Made by a program: the position numbers and the translations under genes. From Skermanella pratensis (lineage in GTDB: Bacteria > Pseudomonadota > Alphaproteobacteria > Azospirillales > Azospirillaceae): DNA of 64,000 nt. Position 1 is the first letter of the stretch. Every line of letters starts with the position of its first letter. The notes beneath the pieces are model-generated. The model had not been told where the DNA came from and made no database searches. It saw only the letters and a program-made list of their open reading frames with translations. The DNA is taken from contig NZ_CP030265.1 of the NCBI RefSeq assembly GCF_008843145.1, forward strand, positions 3,774,501 to 3,838,500, in the 5' to 3' direction. Positions 36,136 through 46,577 of this stretch are shown here, in pieces.

Positions 36136-37407
36136 TCAGATCAGCGGCTCCAGGATATCCAGCCCGCGGTTCCGGTCGATCACATAGACCAGTTCCCGGT
36201 CATCGACGAAGACGTCGTTGCTCTGGGCGCAGGGCTGGCCCTTCGGAGGCTCCGGGATGAACCAACCGATCTCCCGGGGAGCCGTGGGGTCGGCGATGTC
36301 CAGCATGCGCAGACCGCCGGAGAACCAGGTGCAGTAGAGGCGGTCGCCGGTCACCCGCTCCTGGAACTGGTGCGCGCCGAAGCGGGCACCGGCGCGGGCG
36401 AAGGGCGAATCCAGCTCGCTCAGGTGGAACATGCCGATCGGCCGGATGTCGGCCCGGTCCTCCACGTCGAAGAACCACAGTCCGCCATGAAGCTGGCCGT
36501 GGGTGTGGTCGTGCTCCTCGTCCACCGCGGCGGCGACCTGGCGGCCCTGCCACCGCACCGGGAGCGGTGCCACGGTGTGGGTCGGTTCCGGGAAAGGCGG
36601 GTGGTAATCGTAGGATCCGATCGTGCGAAGGTCGGTGATGTCGGAAGCGTCGATCACCCGCAGGCCGGCATACCAGACCGACGCCCACAGTTCGTCGCCG
36701 AAGCGGAGCGCGTGGTGCAGGCGGTTGCGCTGGCCGGTCCAGTGCGGCGTCTCCCCGCCGGCGACATGCTGGCCGGGCATCCACCAGCGCGAGACCTCGG
36801 CCGGCCGGGCCGGGTCGGCGATGTCGTAGACGACCAGGATGTTGCCGACATAGCCTTCCATCTCGGTCGAGATGTAGGCGTAGCGGTCGTCCATGTCGAA
36901 GCGGTGGACGCCGACGCCGTGGGTGCGGAGATAGGCGATCTCCCGCGGGCGGGACCGGTCGGCGATGTCGTACACCTTGAAGCCGCCGTCCCGGTAGCCG
37001 TGCTCCAGCACGTGGCGCAGGCGGGGCAGCAGGTCTTCGGGGATCTTCAGGGCGGCGGCCACCTCGGCATCGGACGGCGGGCGGCCGAGCCGGGCGGCCA
37101 GGTCGGACGTCGCCTCCGCCAGCCTGGCTCCGCGCCGCAGGGCGTGGCGGTCGTTCTGCTCGACGTTGGTGATCATCAGGTCGCCGACGACCCGGACCTT
37201 GTGGGTGTGGGAATCCTCGTTCGGCAGCTCGATGGCCGAGGCGATCCGGGGATTGGCCGGGTCCCGCACATCGACGATGGTGGTTCCGAAGGGCGGCTTC
37301 ATATGGCCGACGAAGGCATGGCCGCCGGACACCGTCACCTGTCCTCCGCCGGGCAGGTCGAGGTGGCCGACCAGGCGGAGGTTCTTCGCAAGGGGCATGT
37401 CGGTCAT
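36136..37407 (-). CDS. LVIVD-repeat beta-propeller protein with inserted helical segment
   Basis: A 423-residue protein with repeated blade motifs: [73 protein letters not shown] and GGLRMLDIADPTAPREIGWF. Residues about 85-140 interrupt the propeller with an Arg-rich helical insert (LAEATSDLAARLGRPPSDAE). No signal peptide. The ATG overlaps the tctA stop (ATGA), so it is made together with the tripartite transporter. The role of LVIVD proteins in such operons is unknown. Confidence 0.85.
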   Translation of the reverse strand: MTDMPLAKNLRLVGHLDLPGGGQVTVSGGHAFVGHMKPPFGTTIVDVRDPANPRIASAIELPNEDSHTHKVRVVGDLMITNVEQNDRHALRRGARLAEATSDLAARLGRPPSDAEVAAALKIPEDLLPRLRHVLEHGYRDGGFKVYDIADRSRPREIAYLRTHGVGVHRFDMDDRYAYISTEMEGYVGNILVVYDIADPARPAEVSRWWMPGQHVAGGETPHWTGQRNRLHHALRFGDELWASVWYAGLRVIDASDITDLRTIGSYDYHPPFPEPTHTVAPLPVRWQGRQVAAAVDEEHDHTHGQLHGGLWFFDVEDRADIRPIGMFHLSELDSPFARAGARFGAHQFQERVTGDRLYCTWFSGGLRMLDIADPTAPREIGWFIPEPPKGQPCAQSNDVFVDDRELVYVIDRNRGLDILEPLI

Positions 37408-38951
37408 CGGGGCTGGTCTCCGGTCAGGGCCGTCGGGGTTTCGCGCTCCACCCTCCGCCGGCGTTCCTGCTGCCGGCTGCGCAGCCAGGGAAGCAGCACC
37501 GAGAGCACCACGAAGGCCCACAGCACGTTGCCGATGGTCGAGGAGAACAGGATCGTCAGGTCGCCCTGCCCGATCCGCAGCGAGCGCAGCAGGTACTGTT
37601 CGAACAGCGGTCCCAGGATGATGCCGATCAGGATCGCGGTGACGTGGTAGTGGGTCTTGCGGGCGATGTAGCCGATCACCCCGAAGACCAGGGCCAGGCT
37701 CATGTCGAACACGTATTCGCGGTTGGCGAAGGCGCCGACGATGGTCAGCGACAGGATCATGGGCACCAGGATCCTGGTCGGGATCAACACCACCTGGCTC
37801 ATGTAGCGGGCCAGCGGCAGGATCGTGAAGAGCATCACGATGTAGGACAGCGTCATCGAGAAGAAGATGCCGTAGGCGATCTCCGGCGATTCGATGAACA
37901 GCCGGGGACCGAGCACGATGCCATGGTACTGCAGGACCACCATCATCACCGCGGCGGTGCTGCCGCCCGGCACGCCGATCGCCATCAGCGGCACCAGCGT
38001 GCCCGACGTGACGCCGTTGTTGGCGGCCTCGGGCGCCACCACGCCGGGGGCGAAGCCCTTGCCGAACTCGTCGGGCGTCTTGGAGAACATTCGCGCCTGC
38101 TGGTATGCCACGAACGACGCGATGCTGGCGCCGGCGCCCGGCACGACGCCGATCAGCAAGCCCACGAAGCTGGTCCAGATCGTCAGCCACCAGTATTTGA
38201 GGCTGAGCCGCAGGCCCTCCAGCGTGTCCGCCCAGTGGGCGCGGGTGTCCACGACGGCCGAGCGCGGCACGATGGTCGACCGCTCCATCATGCTGAAGGC
38301 TTCGGAAATCGCGAACAGGCCGATCAGGGCCGGCACCAGCGGCACGCCGTCGTACAGTTCCAGGAAGCCGAACGCCGCACGCGGCGTTCCGTAGATATGG
38401 TCGGTGCCGATCGCCCCGATCATCAGGCCGAAGAAGCCGGCGATGATCCCCTTCAACGGATCGTCGGCGGCGATGGCGGCGATCAGCACCAGGCCGAACA
38501 CCATCACGGCCACCATCTCGACGCTGCGCAGGTACATGCCCACCTGGGCAAGGAACGGCAGCAGGGCGACGGTCGCGATGCTGGTGACCAGCCCGCCGAT
38601 GGTGGAAGCCACGAAACAGAGCACGAGCGCCTGCTGCGCCTTCCCCTTCAGGGTCATCTGGTAGCCGTCCAGCGTGGTCGCGGCCGCCCCGCCGGTACCG
38701 GGCATGTTCACCAGGATCGCGGGGATGCCGCCGCCCAGATGGGTCGCGCAATAGAGCGACACCATGAAGGCCAGGGCCATGTTGATGTCCATGGCCAACG
38801 TCAGCGGCAGCAGGATGATCAAGGTGTTCTGCGCGCTGAAGCCGGGGATCGCGCCGACCAGGATGCCGAGCAGCACCGCCGGCACCACGATCCAGGTGAG
38901 CATGACCGCGTCGACCGCGAGCGAGAGGAGCAGTGCGCTGTCCCATCCCAT
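37404..38951 (-). CDS. tctA: tripartite tricarboxylate transporter large permease (TctA)
   Basis: A 515-residue membrane protein with about 12 helices. GAIPGFSAQNTLIILLPLT and the second GVVPGAGASIASFVAYQQAR are the two family motifs, and GIPGGSTAAVMM-like and HLGGGIPAILVNMPGTGGAAA are also present. It works with TctB and the periplasmic TctC to import carboxylates with Na+ or H+. Starts 3 bp after the tctB stop and overlaps the LVIVD gene by 4 bp. Confidence 0.95.
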   Translation of the reverse strand: MGWDSALLLSLAVDAVMLTWIVVPAVLLGILVGAIPGFSAQNTLIILLPLTLAMDINMALAFMVSLYCATHLGGGIPAILVNMPGTGGAAATTLDGYQMTLKGKAQQALVLCFVASTIGGLVTSIATVALLPFLAQVGMYLRSVEMVAVMVFGLVLIAAIAADDPLKGIIAGFFGLMIGAIGTDHIYGTPRAAFGFLELYDGVPLVPALIGLFAISEAFSMMERSTIVPRSAVVDTRAHWADTLEGLRLSLKYWWLTIWTSFVGLLIGVVPGAGASIASFVAYQQARMFSKTPDEFGKGFAPGVVAPEAANNGVTSGTLVPLMAIGVPGGSTAAVMMVVLQYHGIVLGPRLFIESPEIAYGIFFSMTLSYIVMLFTILPLARYMSQVVLIPTRILVPMILSLTIVGAFANREYVFDMSLALVFGVIGYIARKTHYHVTAILIGIILGPLFEQYLLRSLRIGQGDLTILFSSTIGNVLWAFVVLSVLLPWLRSRQQERRRRVERETPTALTGDQPR

Positions 38952-38953
38952 GC

Positions 38954-39481
38954 TCAGACCCCCCCGCCGAGCAGCGGGACCACGACCCGCTCGACCGGAC
39001 CCGGCGGGAACCGCGCCCCCAGCAGCACGATGAAGACGAGGAACACCGACGCGGCGACGCCGCCGGCGACGGCCAACAGGGTGACCGGCTGCCGCAGGCC
39101 GAGTATCCACATGGCCGCAAGCATGACCAGGAACAGGCCGAGCGTTGTTCCGAGCCAGGGTATCGTGACGATGAACAGGATCAGGACGCCGATCAGGGCC
39201 AGCCGCTGGCCCTGCGCCGGCGTCCACCGGCCAAGGTCGCCGAAACCGAGCGAACCGGTGCCGTTCCGCAGGTTCAGGACGATGCGGACGACCTGAACCG
39301 CGATCAGGGCCAGCAGCACGACGCCGATCACCGTCCCGTTCGCCCGCGCCTCCCACACCAGGTTGGACGACGAGATCAGGTAGTAGAGGGTGAAGCCGGC
39401 GGCGAGAACCGGTATGATCAGGTCGGCGCCGAGCTGTGCGTTCCGGCGCTGCCGCAGCGATTGCAGCACTTTCTGGCTCAT
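38954..39481 (-). CDS. tctB: tripartite tricarboxylate transporter small permease (TctB)
   Basis: A 175-residue protein with four predicted helices (about 20-36, 48-68, 92-110, 115-150). Size and position between tctC and tctA are diagnostic, as the family varies in sequence. It forms the membrane part with TctA. The tctC stop lies 24 bp upstream. Confidence 0.9.
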   Translation of the reverse strand: MSQKVLQSLRQRRNAQLGADLIIPVLAAGFTLYYLISSSNLVWEARANGTVIGVVLLALIAVQVVRIVLNLRNGTGSLGFGDLGRWTPAQGQRLALIGVLILFIVTIPWLGTTLGLFLVMLAAMWILGLRQPVTLLAVAGGVAASVFLVFIVLLGARFPPGPVERVVVPLLGGGV

Positions 39482-39505
39482 GACGTTGCTCCTTGGCCGC
39501 CGGGA

Positions 39506-40528
39506 CTATCGCTGCGCGCTGAGCACCGGTTCGTAGCGCTTCGCCAGGTCGAGCATCGCCAGGGCGTATTCGGTGCAGACCTGGCGGTCGCCGTATTTCA
39601 GGGATTCGACCGGGGCTCCCGTCTTGACGAAGGCGTCCTGGAACTCGGCCGAGGCGTGGGCCTCCTGCGACGTGCGTTCCAGCAGGGCGAAATCCTCCGG
39701 GTTGGCATCGGCCCAACTGGAATGCACCGCCCAGGCCCGCGACGAATAGAGGTCCGGGATCGAGGTGCCGAAGGCTCCGTTGACCGTCGGCGCGTTGTCG
39801 GTGATTCCGGCGAAGATGTTCTCGCGGTTGAAGACGCCGAGCACCTTGAACTGGCTGGACAGCGACAGCACGCCGGTGATGGGCAGCGCGCCGATGTCGG
39901 CCTCGCCGTTCATCACGGCGACGTAGGTCGGATTGCCGCCGCCATAGGGGATCAGGTTGTAGGTCGAGCCGGTCGCTTCCCCAAGCGCCAGCATGCCGAT
40001 CGAGGCCGGGTGCGGAATCCGGCTGACCGCCACGTTCACGGGACGCTTCTTGGCCGCCTCGACCACCGACTTCAGGTCCTTGTAGGGAGAGTCGTTCCGC
40101 ACGAAGATGCAGCTGTCGTCGATGTCGGTCCGGCTGAAATAGATGAAGTCCTCCGGGAACCTGTAGTCGGGCTTCTGGACCGCGTACATGATCATCTCGG
40201 GTCCCATGTTGCCGAACAGCAGGTTATAGCCGTCGGCCTCGCGCTGCTTGACGAAAAGTTCGTAGCCGATCTGCCCGGCGGCGCCGGGATGGAAGGTGTA
40301 TTCGAACTGCCGCTTGAGCAGATCCGACCAGGCATCGTCGAAGGCGCGGGCCAGTCTTTCGGCGCCGCCGCCCTGTCCAGTCGGGATGATCACGCGGAAG
40401 TTCCGCTGGGGGTAGGACTGCGCCAAGGCGCGGGACATAGGCAGTCCTGGCATGAGCCCGGCCAGCAGTCCGGCGGCGGCCATGCCGCCGCACAGCGCCC
40501 GGCGGGTGATGCGCGTCGAGTGATCCAT
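39506..40528 (-). CDS. tctC: tripartite tricarboxylate transporter substrate-binding protein (TctC/Bug)
   Basis: A 340-residue periplasmic binding protein. The N-terminus ITRRALCGGMAAAGLLAGLM looks like a Tat-type signal ending near ALAQS. FRVIIPTGQGGGAERLARAF replaces the usual Bug ligand loop, and PGAAGQIGYELFVKQ-type text follows. GGGAGG precedes ATG 40528. It captures a carboxylate for TctAB. Ligand unknown; several residues (NMGPEMIMYA) differ from the citrate-type relatives I know. Confidence 0.92.
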   Translation of the reverse strand: MDHSTRITRRALCGGMAAAGLLAGLMPGLPMSRALAQSYPQRNFRVIIPTGQGGGAERLARAFDDAWSDLLKRQFEYTFHPGAAGQIGYELFVKQREADGYNLLFGNMGPEMIMYAVQKPDYRFPEDFIYFSRTDIDDSCIFVRNDSPYKDLKSVVEAAKKRPVNVAVSRIPHPASIGMLALGEATGSTYNLIPYGGGNPTYVAVMNGEADIGALPITGVLSLSSQFKVLGVFNRENIFAGITDNAPTVNGAFGTSIPDLYSSRAWAVHSSWADANPEDFALLERTSQEAHASAEFQDAFVKTGAPVESLKYGDRQVCTEYALAMLDLAKRYEPVLSAQR

Positions 40529-40613
40529 GGTTTTCCCTCCCAGGTTATTTTTTCGTTGGGCTGCCCTTGTCGGGACGGCCCTAGTCAAGACAGCCCTTGG
40601 GGGCCGGTGCCGG

Positions 40614-41558
40614 TCACCCGCGGTAGACGGGAGCCGGCTGCTCGAAGAAAGAGCTCAGGATATGGTAGACGATCGCGTGGTTCTTCTGCTGGAAGCTGGC
40701 ATGGGCGATGCCCGGCATCACCGCGAACTGCTTGTCGGGGTTGGGCAGCAGCGCGAAGAACTTCAGCAGGTCGTCGAAGCCGGCGATCCCGTCATACTCA
40801 CCGCGCATCACCAGGGTCGGCATCGTGATGCGGGCCGGGTCGACCAGCGGCAGGTTCTCGCACATGTCGATATAGGTCCCGACCGGCATCGAATCGTCCA
40901 GCGCCAGGATCGCGTCGGCGAAGGCGTCGACCACCGTCTCGTCGGCGGTGCCCGGGTGGTCGCGGGTGAAGATCGAATGAACGAAGGCCCGGTCGATCGG
41001 CCGCCGCTTCCCGGACTTGAACTGGGGCAGCTTCTTGCGCCGCTCGGCCAGCGTCGGGCTCCCCTCACCGGTCCACACCATGGCGTCGAGGGCCAGGCGC
41101 GCGACGCGATCGGGATGGCGCTCGGCGAACAGCGCGGCGCGCAGGGCGCCCGACGATATGCCGTAGACCAGCAGAGGGCCGCAGCCGCGTTCGGCCTTGA
41201 TGTAGGCGGACGCGGCGGCGAGGTCGTCGGCGCCGTCCGATATGTTCGACGTGACGCTCCGGTGCTTGTCCGACCGGCCGTAGCCTTCCATGTCGACGCA
41301 CCAGGTGTCGAAGCCGCGACGGGCGAAGAAGTCCATGACGGAGGAGTCGTCGCGACCGGGAACCTGGAGATCGAAGGTCGGGGTCGAGGCCATGGACGAG
41401 CCGTGGACGAACAGGATCGTGCCCCGTTTCCCGGAGCCGGCGACCGCGGGCTTTTCCCAGAGGAACAGCCGCACGTCGTCCTTGGTCGTCCAGTGTTCCC
41501 TGCCGCTGGGTGAAACGCCGCCGGGCGATGTTTCGTGGGAGGCTTGAGCTTGCGTCAT
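40614..41558 (-). CDS. alpha/beta hydrolase
   Basis: A 314-residue cytoplasmic hydrolase. ILFVHGSSMAS is the oxyanion-hole loop, VYGISSGALRAAL the nucleophile elbow (Ser in GISSG), MRGEYDGIAGFDD the acid and GIAHASFQQKN the catalytic His. ATG 41558 has AAGGA upstream. It is in the same direction as tctC, 85 bp before its start, and may be part of the transporter operon, perhaps hydrolysing an ester before or after import. Confidence 0.87.
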   Translation of the reverse strand: MTQAQASHETSPGGVSPSGREHWTTKDDVRLFLWEKPAVAGSGKRGTILFVHGSSMASTPTFDLQVPGRDDSSVMDFFARRGFDTWCVDMEGYGRSDKHRSVTSNISDGADDLAAASAYIKAERGCGPLLVYGISSGALRAALFAERHPDRVARLALDAMVWTGEGSPTLAERRKKLPQFKSGKRRPIDRAFVHSIFTRDHPGTADETVVDAFADAILALDDSMPVGTYIDMCENLPLVDPARITMPTLVMRGEYDGIAGFDDLLKFFALLPNPDKQFAVMPGIAHASFQQKNHAIVYHILSSFFEQPAPVYRG

Positions 41559-41756
41559 CGGATCCTTTCCCGTCTGGCGGTGCAAGTCACGATCACGGAT
41601 TGGCGGTGCGGCGGTCCCGTCGTTGAGCCATTCAATGACCAATCCGCAATAGGTTCACATTGGGCGACAATGGTGTAGCATTGTCAAGCCGGTGTTTTGC
41701 ATTCTCGGACTATTGCTGCGCAGCGATAACCAATCATCGATTGGTCAGAACGGGCA

Positions 41757-42743
<987 letters not shown>

Positions 42744-42787
42744 TGTCCTTCCTCCCCGTTTGCTTGTTCCTGTTCGCTTGTTCCTGT

Positions 42788-43533
42788 TCACCCCCCGCGA
42801 AGGCCGCGATGCCCTGCACGAGGTAGACGAGGCCGACGCCGAGCACGATGCGCTGGGTCCAGCTGCGGAACTGGACGTCGGTCAGGCGTTCGAGCGCCGC
42901 CCGGCTCAGGCTGGTTCCCGCCATGGCCAGAGCCACCGAGATCACCAGGACGGGCCAGTCGAGCGAATCCCCGGCGCCGCCGATGATCTGCCCGAAATAC
43001 ACGAGCTTGAGCAGATGGGTCGCGACCTGGCACGCGGCCTTGGTCGCCACGACCGCCCGGCGGTCAAGCGGGCAGCGCACGAAGAAGACGTCGAGCAGCG
43101 GGCCGGAAACGCCGGACAGGAGCTGGAACGCGGTCCCGATGAAGCCGCACAGTTCGGCCCCGCCCGTCCGGTCGGCGCGCGGCGCCAGCCGGTCCGGCAC
43201 GGTCCGGGCCAGGAACGGCGTCAATCCGAGCGTGACCAGCACCAGCGCCGGATCGGGCACGAAGCGCACCAGCGAGAAAGCGGCGAAAGCCAGCAGGGAG
43301 CCGATCAGGTAGCGCAGCAGGATCGGCCAGGCGATGTAGCCGCGCCACAGGAAGGCCCGCCAGCCATTGGACGCCGTCTGGGTCACGCCGTGAAGCACCA
43401 TGGCGGCGGGAACGGGCAGCAGGAGCAGCAGCGCCCCCATGTAGATCATGCCGCCGGCCATCCCGAAGATCCCGGACAGGAAGGAGGTCGCGAGCACGAT
43501 CGCGGCGATGACGAGGATCGTGCCGGCGCTCAC
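42788..43533 (-). pseudogene. TauE/SafE (TSUP) membrane permease, stop displaced by an indel
   Basis: Eight-helix TSUP permease for sulfonate/sulfite-type anions. GTG 43533 opens SAGTILVIAAIVLATSFLSG IFGMAGGMI-type sequence with the family Gly-rich loops, and the tail is [20 protein letters not shown]. The normal length (about 248 residues) would end at TGA 42790-42788, but a run of six C/G just before it puts that stop out of frame. As sequenced the frame continues to 41734, through the aldo/keto reductase gene. One added G restores the stop. Likely indel, real or technical. Confidence 0.75.
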
Positions 43534-43709
43534 GGGGGTTCCCTGGAGCGGTCTTCGGGCATGCCGGGGCCGGAAGTCTCGATGCTGGGGGAGCGGCGGA
43601 ACATGGTCCGCAGCTTAACGCCGGAGGCCGATCCCCTCCAAGAAGAATCAGCTCAATACGCGCGCCAAAAGTTCGCCATTCGACCTCGGGATAGCGGGCC
43701 GCAGCCCTC

Positions 43710-44450
43710 TCAGGAACTCGCCGGGCCCATCAGGTTGGACCGCACCATGAGCAGGTGGTCGAGCAGTTCCAAACGGGCGGCCTGGGCGTCCCGGTCGGTC
43801 AGCGCCTCCACGATGCGCCGGTGCTGCTCCTGGTAGGTGCGGCGCCGCTCCGGCGTCAGCGAGCGGCGCTTCAGCCTGAGCCATTCCGGCTGGTTGCGGG
43901 TCTCGTTCATCGTCCGGTAGAGGTCGATCAGCAGGCTGTTCTTGGACGCGGTCACGATCGAGACGTGCAGCTGGCCGTCCCAATGCTCGAAATCCCCGAT
44001 ATCCTGGGCCGTTTCCGACCGGGCGAGACACTCCCGGATGCGCTGGAAATCCTCCGCATTGGCGCGGACCGCCGCCAGTTCGACCGCCGCGGGCTCGATC
44101 ACGAGGCGCACCTCCATGATTTCCGCGGGGCTGGCGCCATGGATCCGCCGGACCAGACTGTCGGTCGGGGCGGGCCCTTCGGCACCGGCGTCGGGTTGCG
44201 GCGGAGCGACGAACGACCCCCTTCCCACATGGCGGATGATGCTGCCCTTGTCCTGAAGCAGCTTCAGGCTCTTGCGCAACGTGTTGCGCGACACGCCGAA
44301 CTGTTTTTCCAGGTCGCGTTCGGCGGGGAGCTTGAAGCCCGCGCTCCAGACGCCCTCCGCGATGTTGCTTTCGATGAGTTGGACCAGGGCGCTGGCTCCC
44401 ATCGCAGCCTTCGTGCGGATATTCTGGGTACGAATGTCTTGCGTGCTCAT
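43710..44450 (-). CDS. GntR/FadR (FCD) family transcriptional regulator
   Basis: A 246-residue regulator. Residues about 18-85 form the GntR winged helix (LVQLIESNIAEGVWSAGFKL PAERDLEKQ, SRNTLRKSLKLL); residues about 105-240 are an FCD ligand domain with EVRLVIEPAAVELAA and HVSIVTASKN. ATG 44450 is preceded by GGAACGG. It is divergent from the FAH-CitE-GGT genes, with 227 bp between starts, and is the likely controller of that operon in response to a carboxylate. Confidence 0.92.
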   Translation of the reverse strand: MSTQDIRTQNIRTKAAMGASALVQLIESNIAEGVWSAGFKLPAERDLEKQFGVSRNTLRKSLKLLQDKGSIIRHVGRGSFVAPPQPDAGAEGPAPTDSLVRRIHGASPAEIMEVRLVIEPAAVELAAVRANAEDFQRIRECLARSETAQDIGDFEHWDGQLHVSIVTASKNSLLIDLYRTMNETRNQPEWLRLKRRSLTPERRRTYQEQHRRIVEALTDRDAQAARLELLDHLLMVRSNLMGPASS

Positions 44451-44648
44451 CAGCCGTTCCCGCAGTCCGCGATGGTGAACCAAACAGCGCCCATTTCTAC
44501 CCGCCAAACGGGTCGGCGGCAATAACCAGAAAAGCCTTAACCACCGGGAGATTAACATGCAGCGGAAGGCGGAGCGCATGCGCCGCGCCCGTGTCGCGTT
44601 GATCCATTGTTGCGCAATTCACTACGGCTGGTGATAATGCCCCTGGTA

Positions 44649-44658
44649 TTGGCACCAA
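44649..44658. promoter_or_regulatory. candidate GntR operator
   Basis: TTGG-CA-CCAA within CTGGTATTGGCACCAAATTG, 19 bp before the FAH-family start. The TTGG/CCAA inverted pair is similar to FadR-type boxes, but short; a weak candidate. Confidence 0.3.
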
Positions 44659-44677
44659 ATTGGATCAGGAGAGCTTG

Positions 44678-45559
44678 ATGAAATTCGCCACGTTCCAGAT
44701 GGATGGCCGCACCGCGGTCGGCCTGGTCGACCCCGAGAATGGCAAGATCTGGCCGCTGGAAGCCCTCCTGGGCGAACCCGTGGACGACATGGTCGACCTG
44801 ATCCGGCGCTACGACGAGCTGAAGGGGCGTATCCGCCCGACCGGCAGGGCCGTCGATCTCGCATCGGTGAGGATCATGGCGCCGATCCCGCGCCCGGCCC
44901 GGAACGTCATGTGCGTGGGCAAGAACTACCACGACCATGCGCACGAGTTCGCCCGCAGCGGGTTCGACAGCAGCGCCGGGGGCAAGGCGGACGCGGTGCC
45001 CGAGTTCCCGATCATCTTCACCAAGGTTCCGGAATCCGTGATCGCCGACGGCGAGCCGATCCGCTACCCCGACGGCATCAGCGACAGCATCGATTACGAA
45101 GCCGAGGTGACGGTGATCATCGGCAAGGGCGGCCGCGGGATCGCCAGGGAGCAGGCTTACCGGCACGTCTGGGGCTACACCATCATCAACGACGTGACGG
45201 CGCGCGACATCCAGGGCCGTCACAAGCAGTGGTTCCTGGGCAAGTCCTTCGATACCTTCTGCCCGATGGGACCCTGGATCGTCACGGCCGACGACATCGA
45301 TCCGGCATCCCTGGCCGTGCGCTGCTGGGTGAACGACGAGCTGCGGCAGGACGCCAACACCCGGGACCTGATCTTCGACATCCCGACGCTGATCGAAACC
45401 ATCTCAGCCGGCATCACCCTTGTGCCCGGCGACGTCATCGCGACCGGAACGCCGGCCGGCGTCGGCATCGGGTTCGACCCGCCGAAATACCTGACGCGGG
45501 GCGACCGCGTCGCCATCGAGGTCGAAGGCATCGGCCGCCTCGCCAATATCCTGGAATGA
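44678..45559 (+). CDS. fumarylacetoacetate hydrolase-family protein
   Basis: A 293-residue FAH-superfamily enzyme. NVMCVGKNYHDHAHEF, DSIDYEAEVTVIIGKGGR (metal Glu/Asp), GYTIINDVTARDIQ and the late VIATGTPAGVGIGFDP are diagnostic. It could be a C-C hydrolase, hydratase or decarboxylase of 2-oxo acids. Start ATG 44678 follows GGAGAG. It is first in a probable operon with the CitE-like lyase (34 bp downstream). Confidence 0.93.
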   Translation: MKFATFQMDGRTAVGLVDPENGKIWPLEALLGEPVDDMVDLIRRYDELKGRIRPTGRAVDLASVRIMAPIPRPARNVMCVGKNYHDHAHEFARSGFDSSAGGKADAVPEFPIIFTKVPESVIADGEPIRYPDGISDSIDYEAEVTVIIGKGGRGIAREQAYRHVWGYTIINDVTARDIQGRHKQWFLGKSFDTFCPMGPWIVTADDIDPASLAVRCWVNDELRQDANTRDLIFDIPTLIETISAGITLVPGDVIATGTPAGVGIGFDPPKYLTRGDRVAIEVEGIGRLANILE

Positions 45560-45593
45560 ACCGGCACCGGGCGACGACAAGGACGGGAACATC

Positions 45594-46457
45594 ATGAATA
45601 CAAACGGAATCGGCTGGCGGAGCCTGCTTTTCGTTCCGGGCACGCGGCCGGACAGGTTCGGCAAGGCGGCGGCCAGCGGTGCCGACGCGGTCTGCGTCGA
45701 TCTGGAGGACGCGGTGCCGCCAAGCCGGAAGGAAGAGGCCCGCGGCGAGGCCCTGGGCTTCCTCGCCGGTCCCGACGGCACCGGATGCGACCGCGTGGTC
45801 CGCATCAACGGCGTGCGCACCGAACCCGGCCTGCGCGACCTGCTGGCCGTGATCGAAGCGCGCCCGGAACAGGGAACGATCGCCGTTCCCAAGATCGAAT
45901 CCGCGGAAGAGGTCTGCTGGATCGACCAGTTGCTGACCGCCGCCGGCTCCGGCCTCCGGGTGGTGGCGCAGATCGAAACCCTGCGCGGGGTCGAGAACGC
46001 GACCGCCATCGCCGGCGCCTCGCCTCGCCTTTCCGGCATCATGTTCGGCGGCCTGGACCTGGCGGCGGAGCTGGGCGCGCCGGCATCGTGGGAAGCCCTG
46101 CTCCACGGCCGGTCGCGGGTGATCCACGCGGCGGCGCTCGCGGGAGTTCCGGCGATCGACATGCCCTTCGTGGATGTCGGCGATCCGGACGGCTGCGGGC
46201 GGGAGGCACGCCGCGCCCTGGGTCTCGGTTTCTCGGCCAAGATGGTGATCCATCCGACCCAGGTGGACGTCGTCAACACGGTCTTCTCGCCGACCCGGGA
46301 GGAGATCGACCAGGCCCGCCGCGTCATCGCGGCCCTGGAGGAGGCCAGCGGAACCGCCACGGGAGGCGTCGTCCTGCTCGACGGCCGGATGGTCGAACGG
46401 CCGGTCGTGCTCGCCATGCAGCGCATACTGGCACGTGCGGGAGTCCGGGCATCCTGA
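45594..46457 (+). CDS. HpcH/HpaI aldolase/citrate lyase beta-subunit (CitE-like)
   Basis: A 287-residue TIM-barrel lyase. SLLFVPGTRPDRFGKAAASG, VCVDLEDAVPPSRKEEAR, VVAQIETLRGVENA and MVIHPTQVDVVNTVFSPT are family motifs, covering the Mg-binding Glu/Asp. Members cleave or form malyl-, citramalyl- or acyl-CoA thioesters. No CitD/CitF partner is present, which argues for a stand-alone CoA lyase. Operon with the FAH-family gene. Confidence 0.93.
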   Translation: MNTNGIGWRSLLFVPGTRPDRFGKAAASGADAVCVDLEDAVPPSRKEEARGEALGFLAGPDGTGCDRVVRINGVRTEPGLRDLLAVIEARPEQGTIAVPKIESAEEVCWIDQLLTAAGSGLRVVAQIETLRGVENATAIAGASPRLSGIMFGGLDLAAELGAPASWEALLHGRSRVIHAAALAGVPAIDMPFVDVGDPDGCGREARRALGLGFSAKMVIHPTQVDVVNTVFSPTREEIDQARRVIAALEEASGTATGGVVLLDGRMVERPVVLAMQRILARAGVRAS

Positions 46458-46577
46458 TCGTGGACACCATGGTCGGGAAGGCGCAGAACCATCACATGGC
46501 CTTCGAAGCGAAGCGAAGCGCGGCCGCTGGACGAGCATCGCCAGGATCGCCCGAGGATACTGCAGGGACAGGATGAC

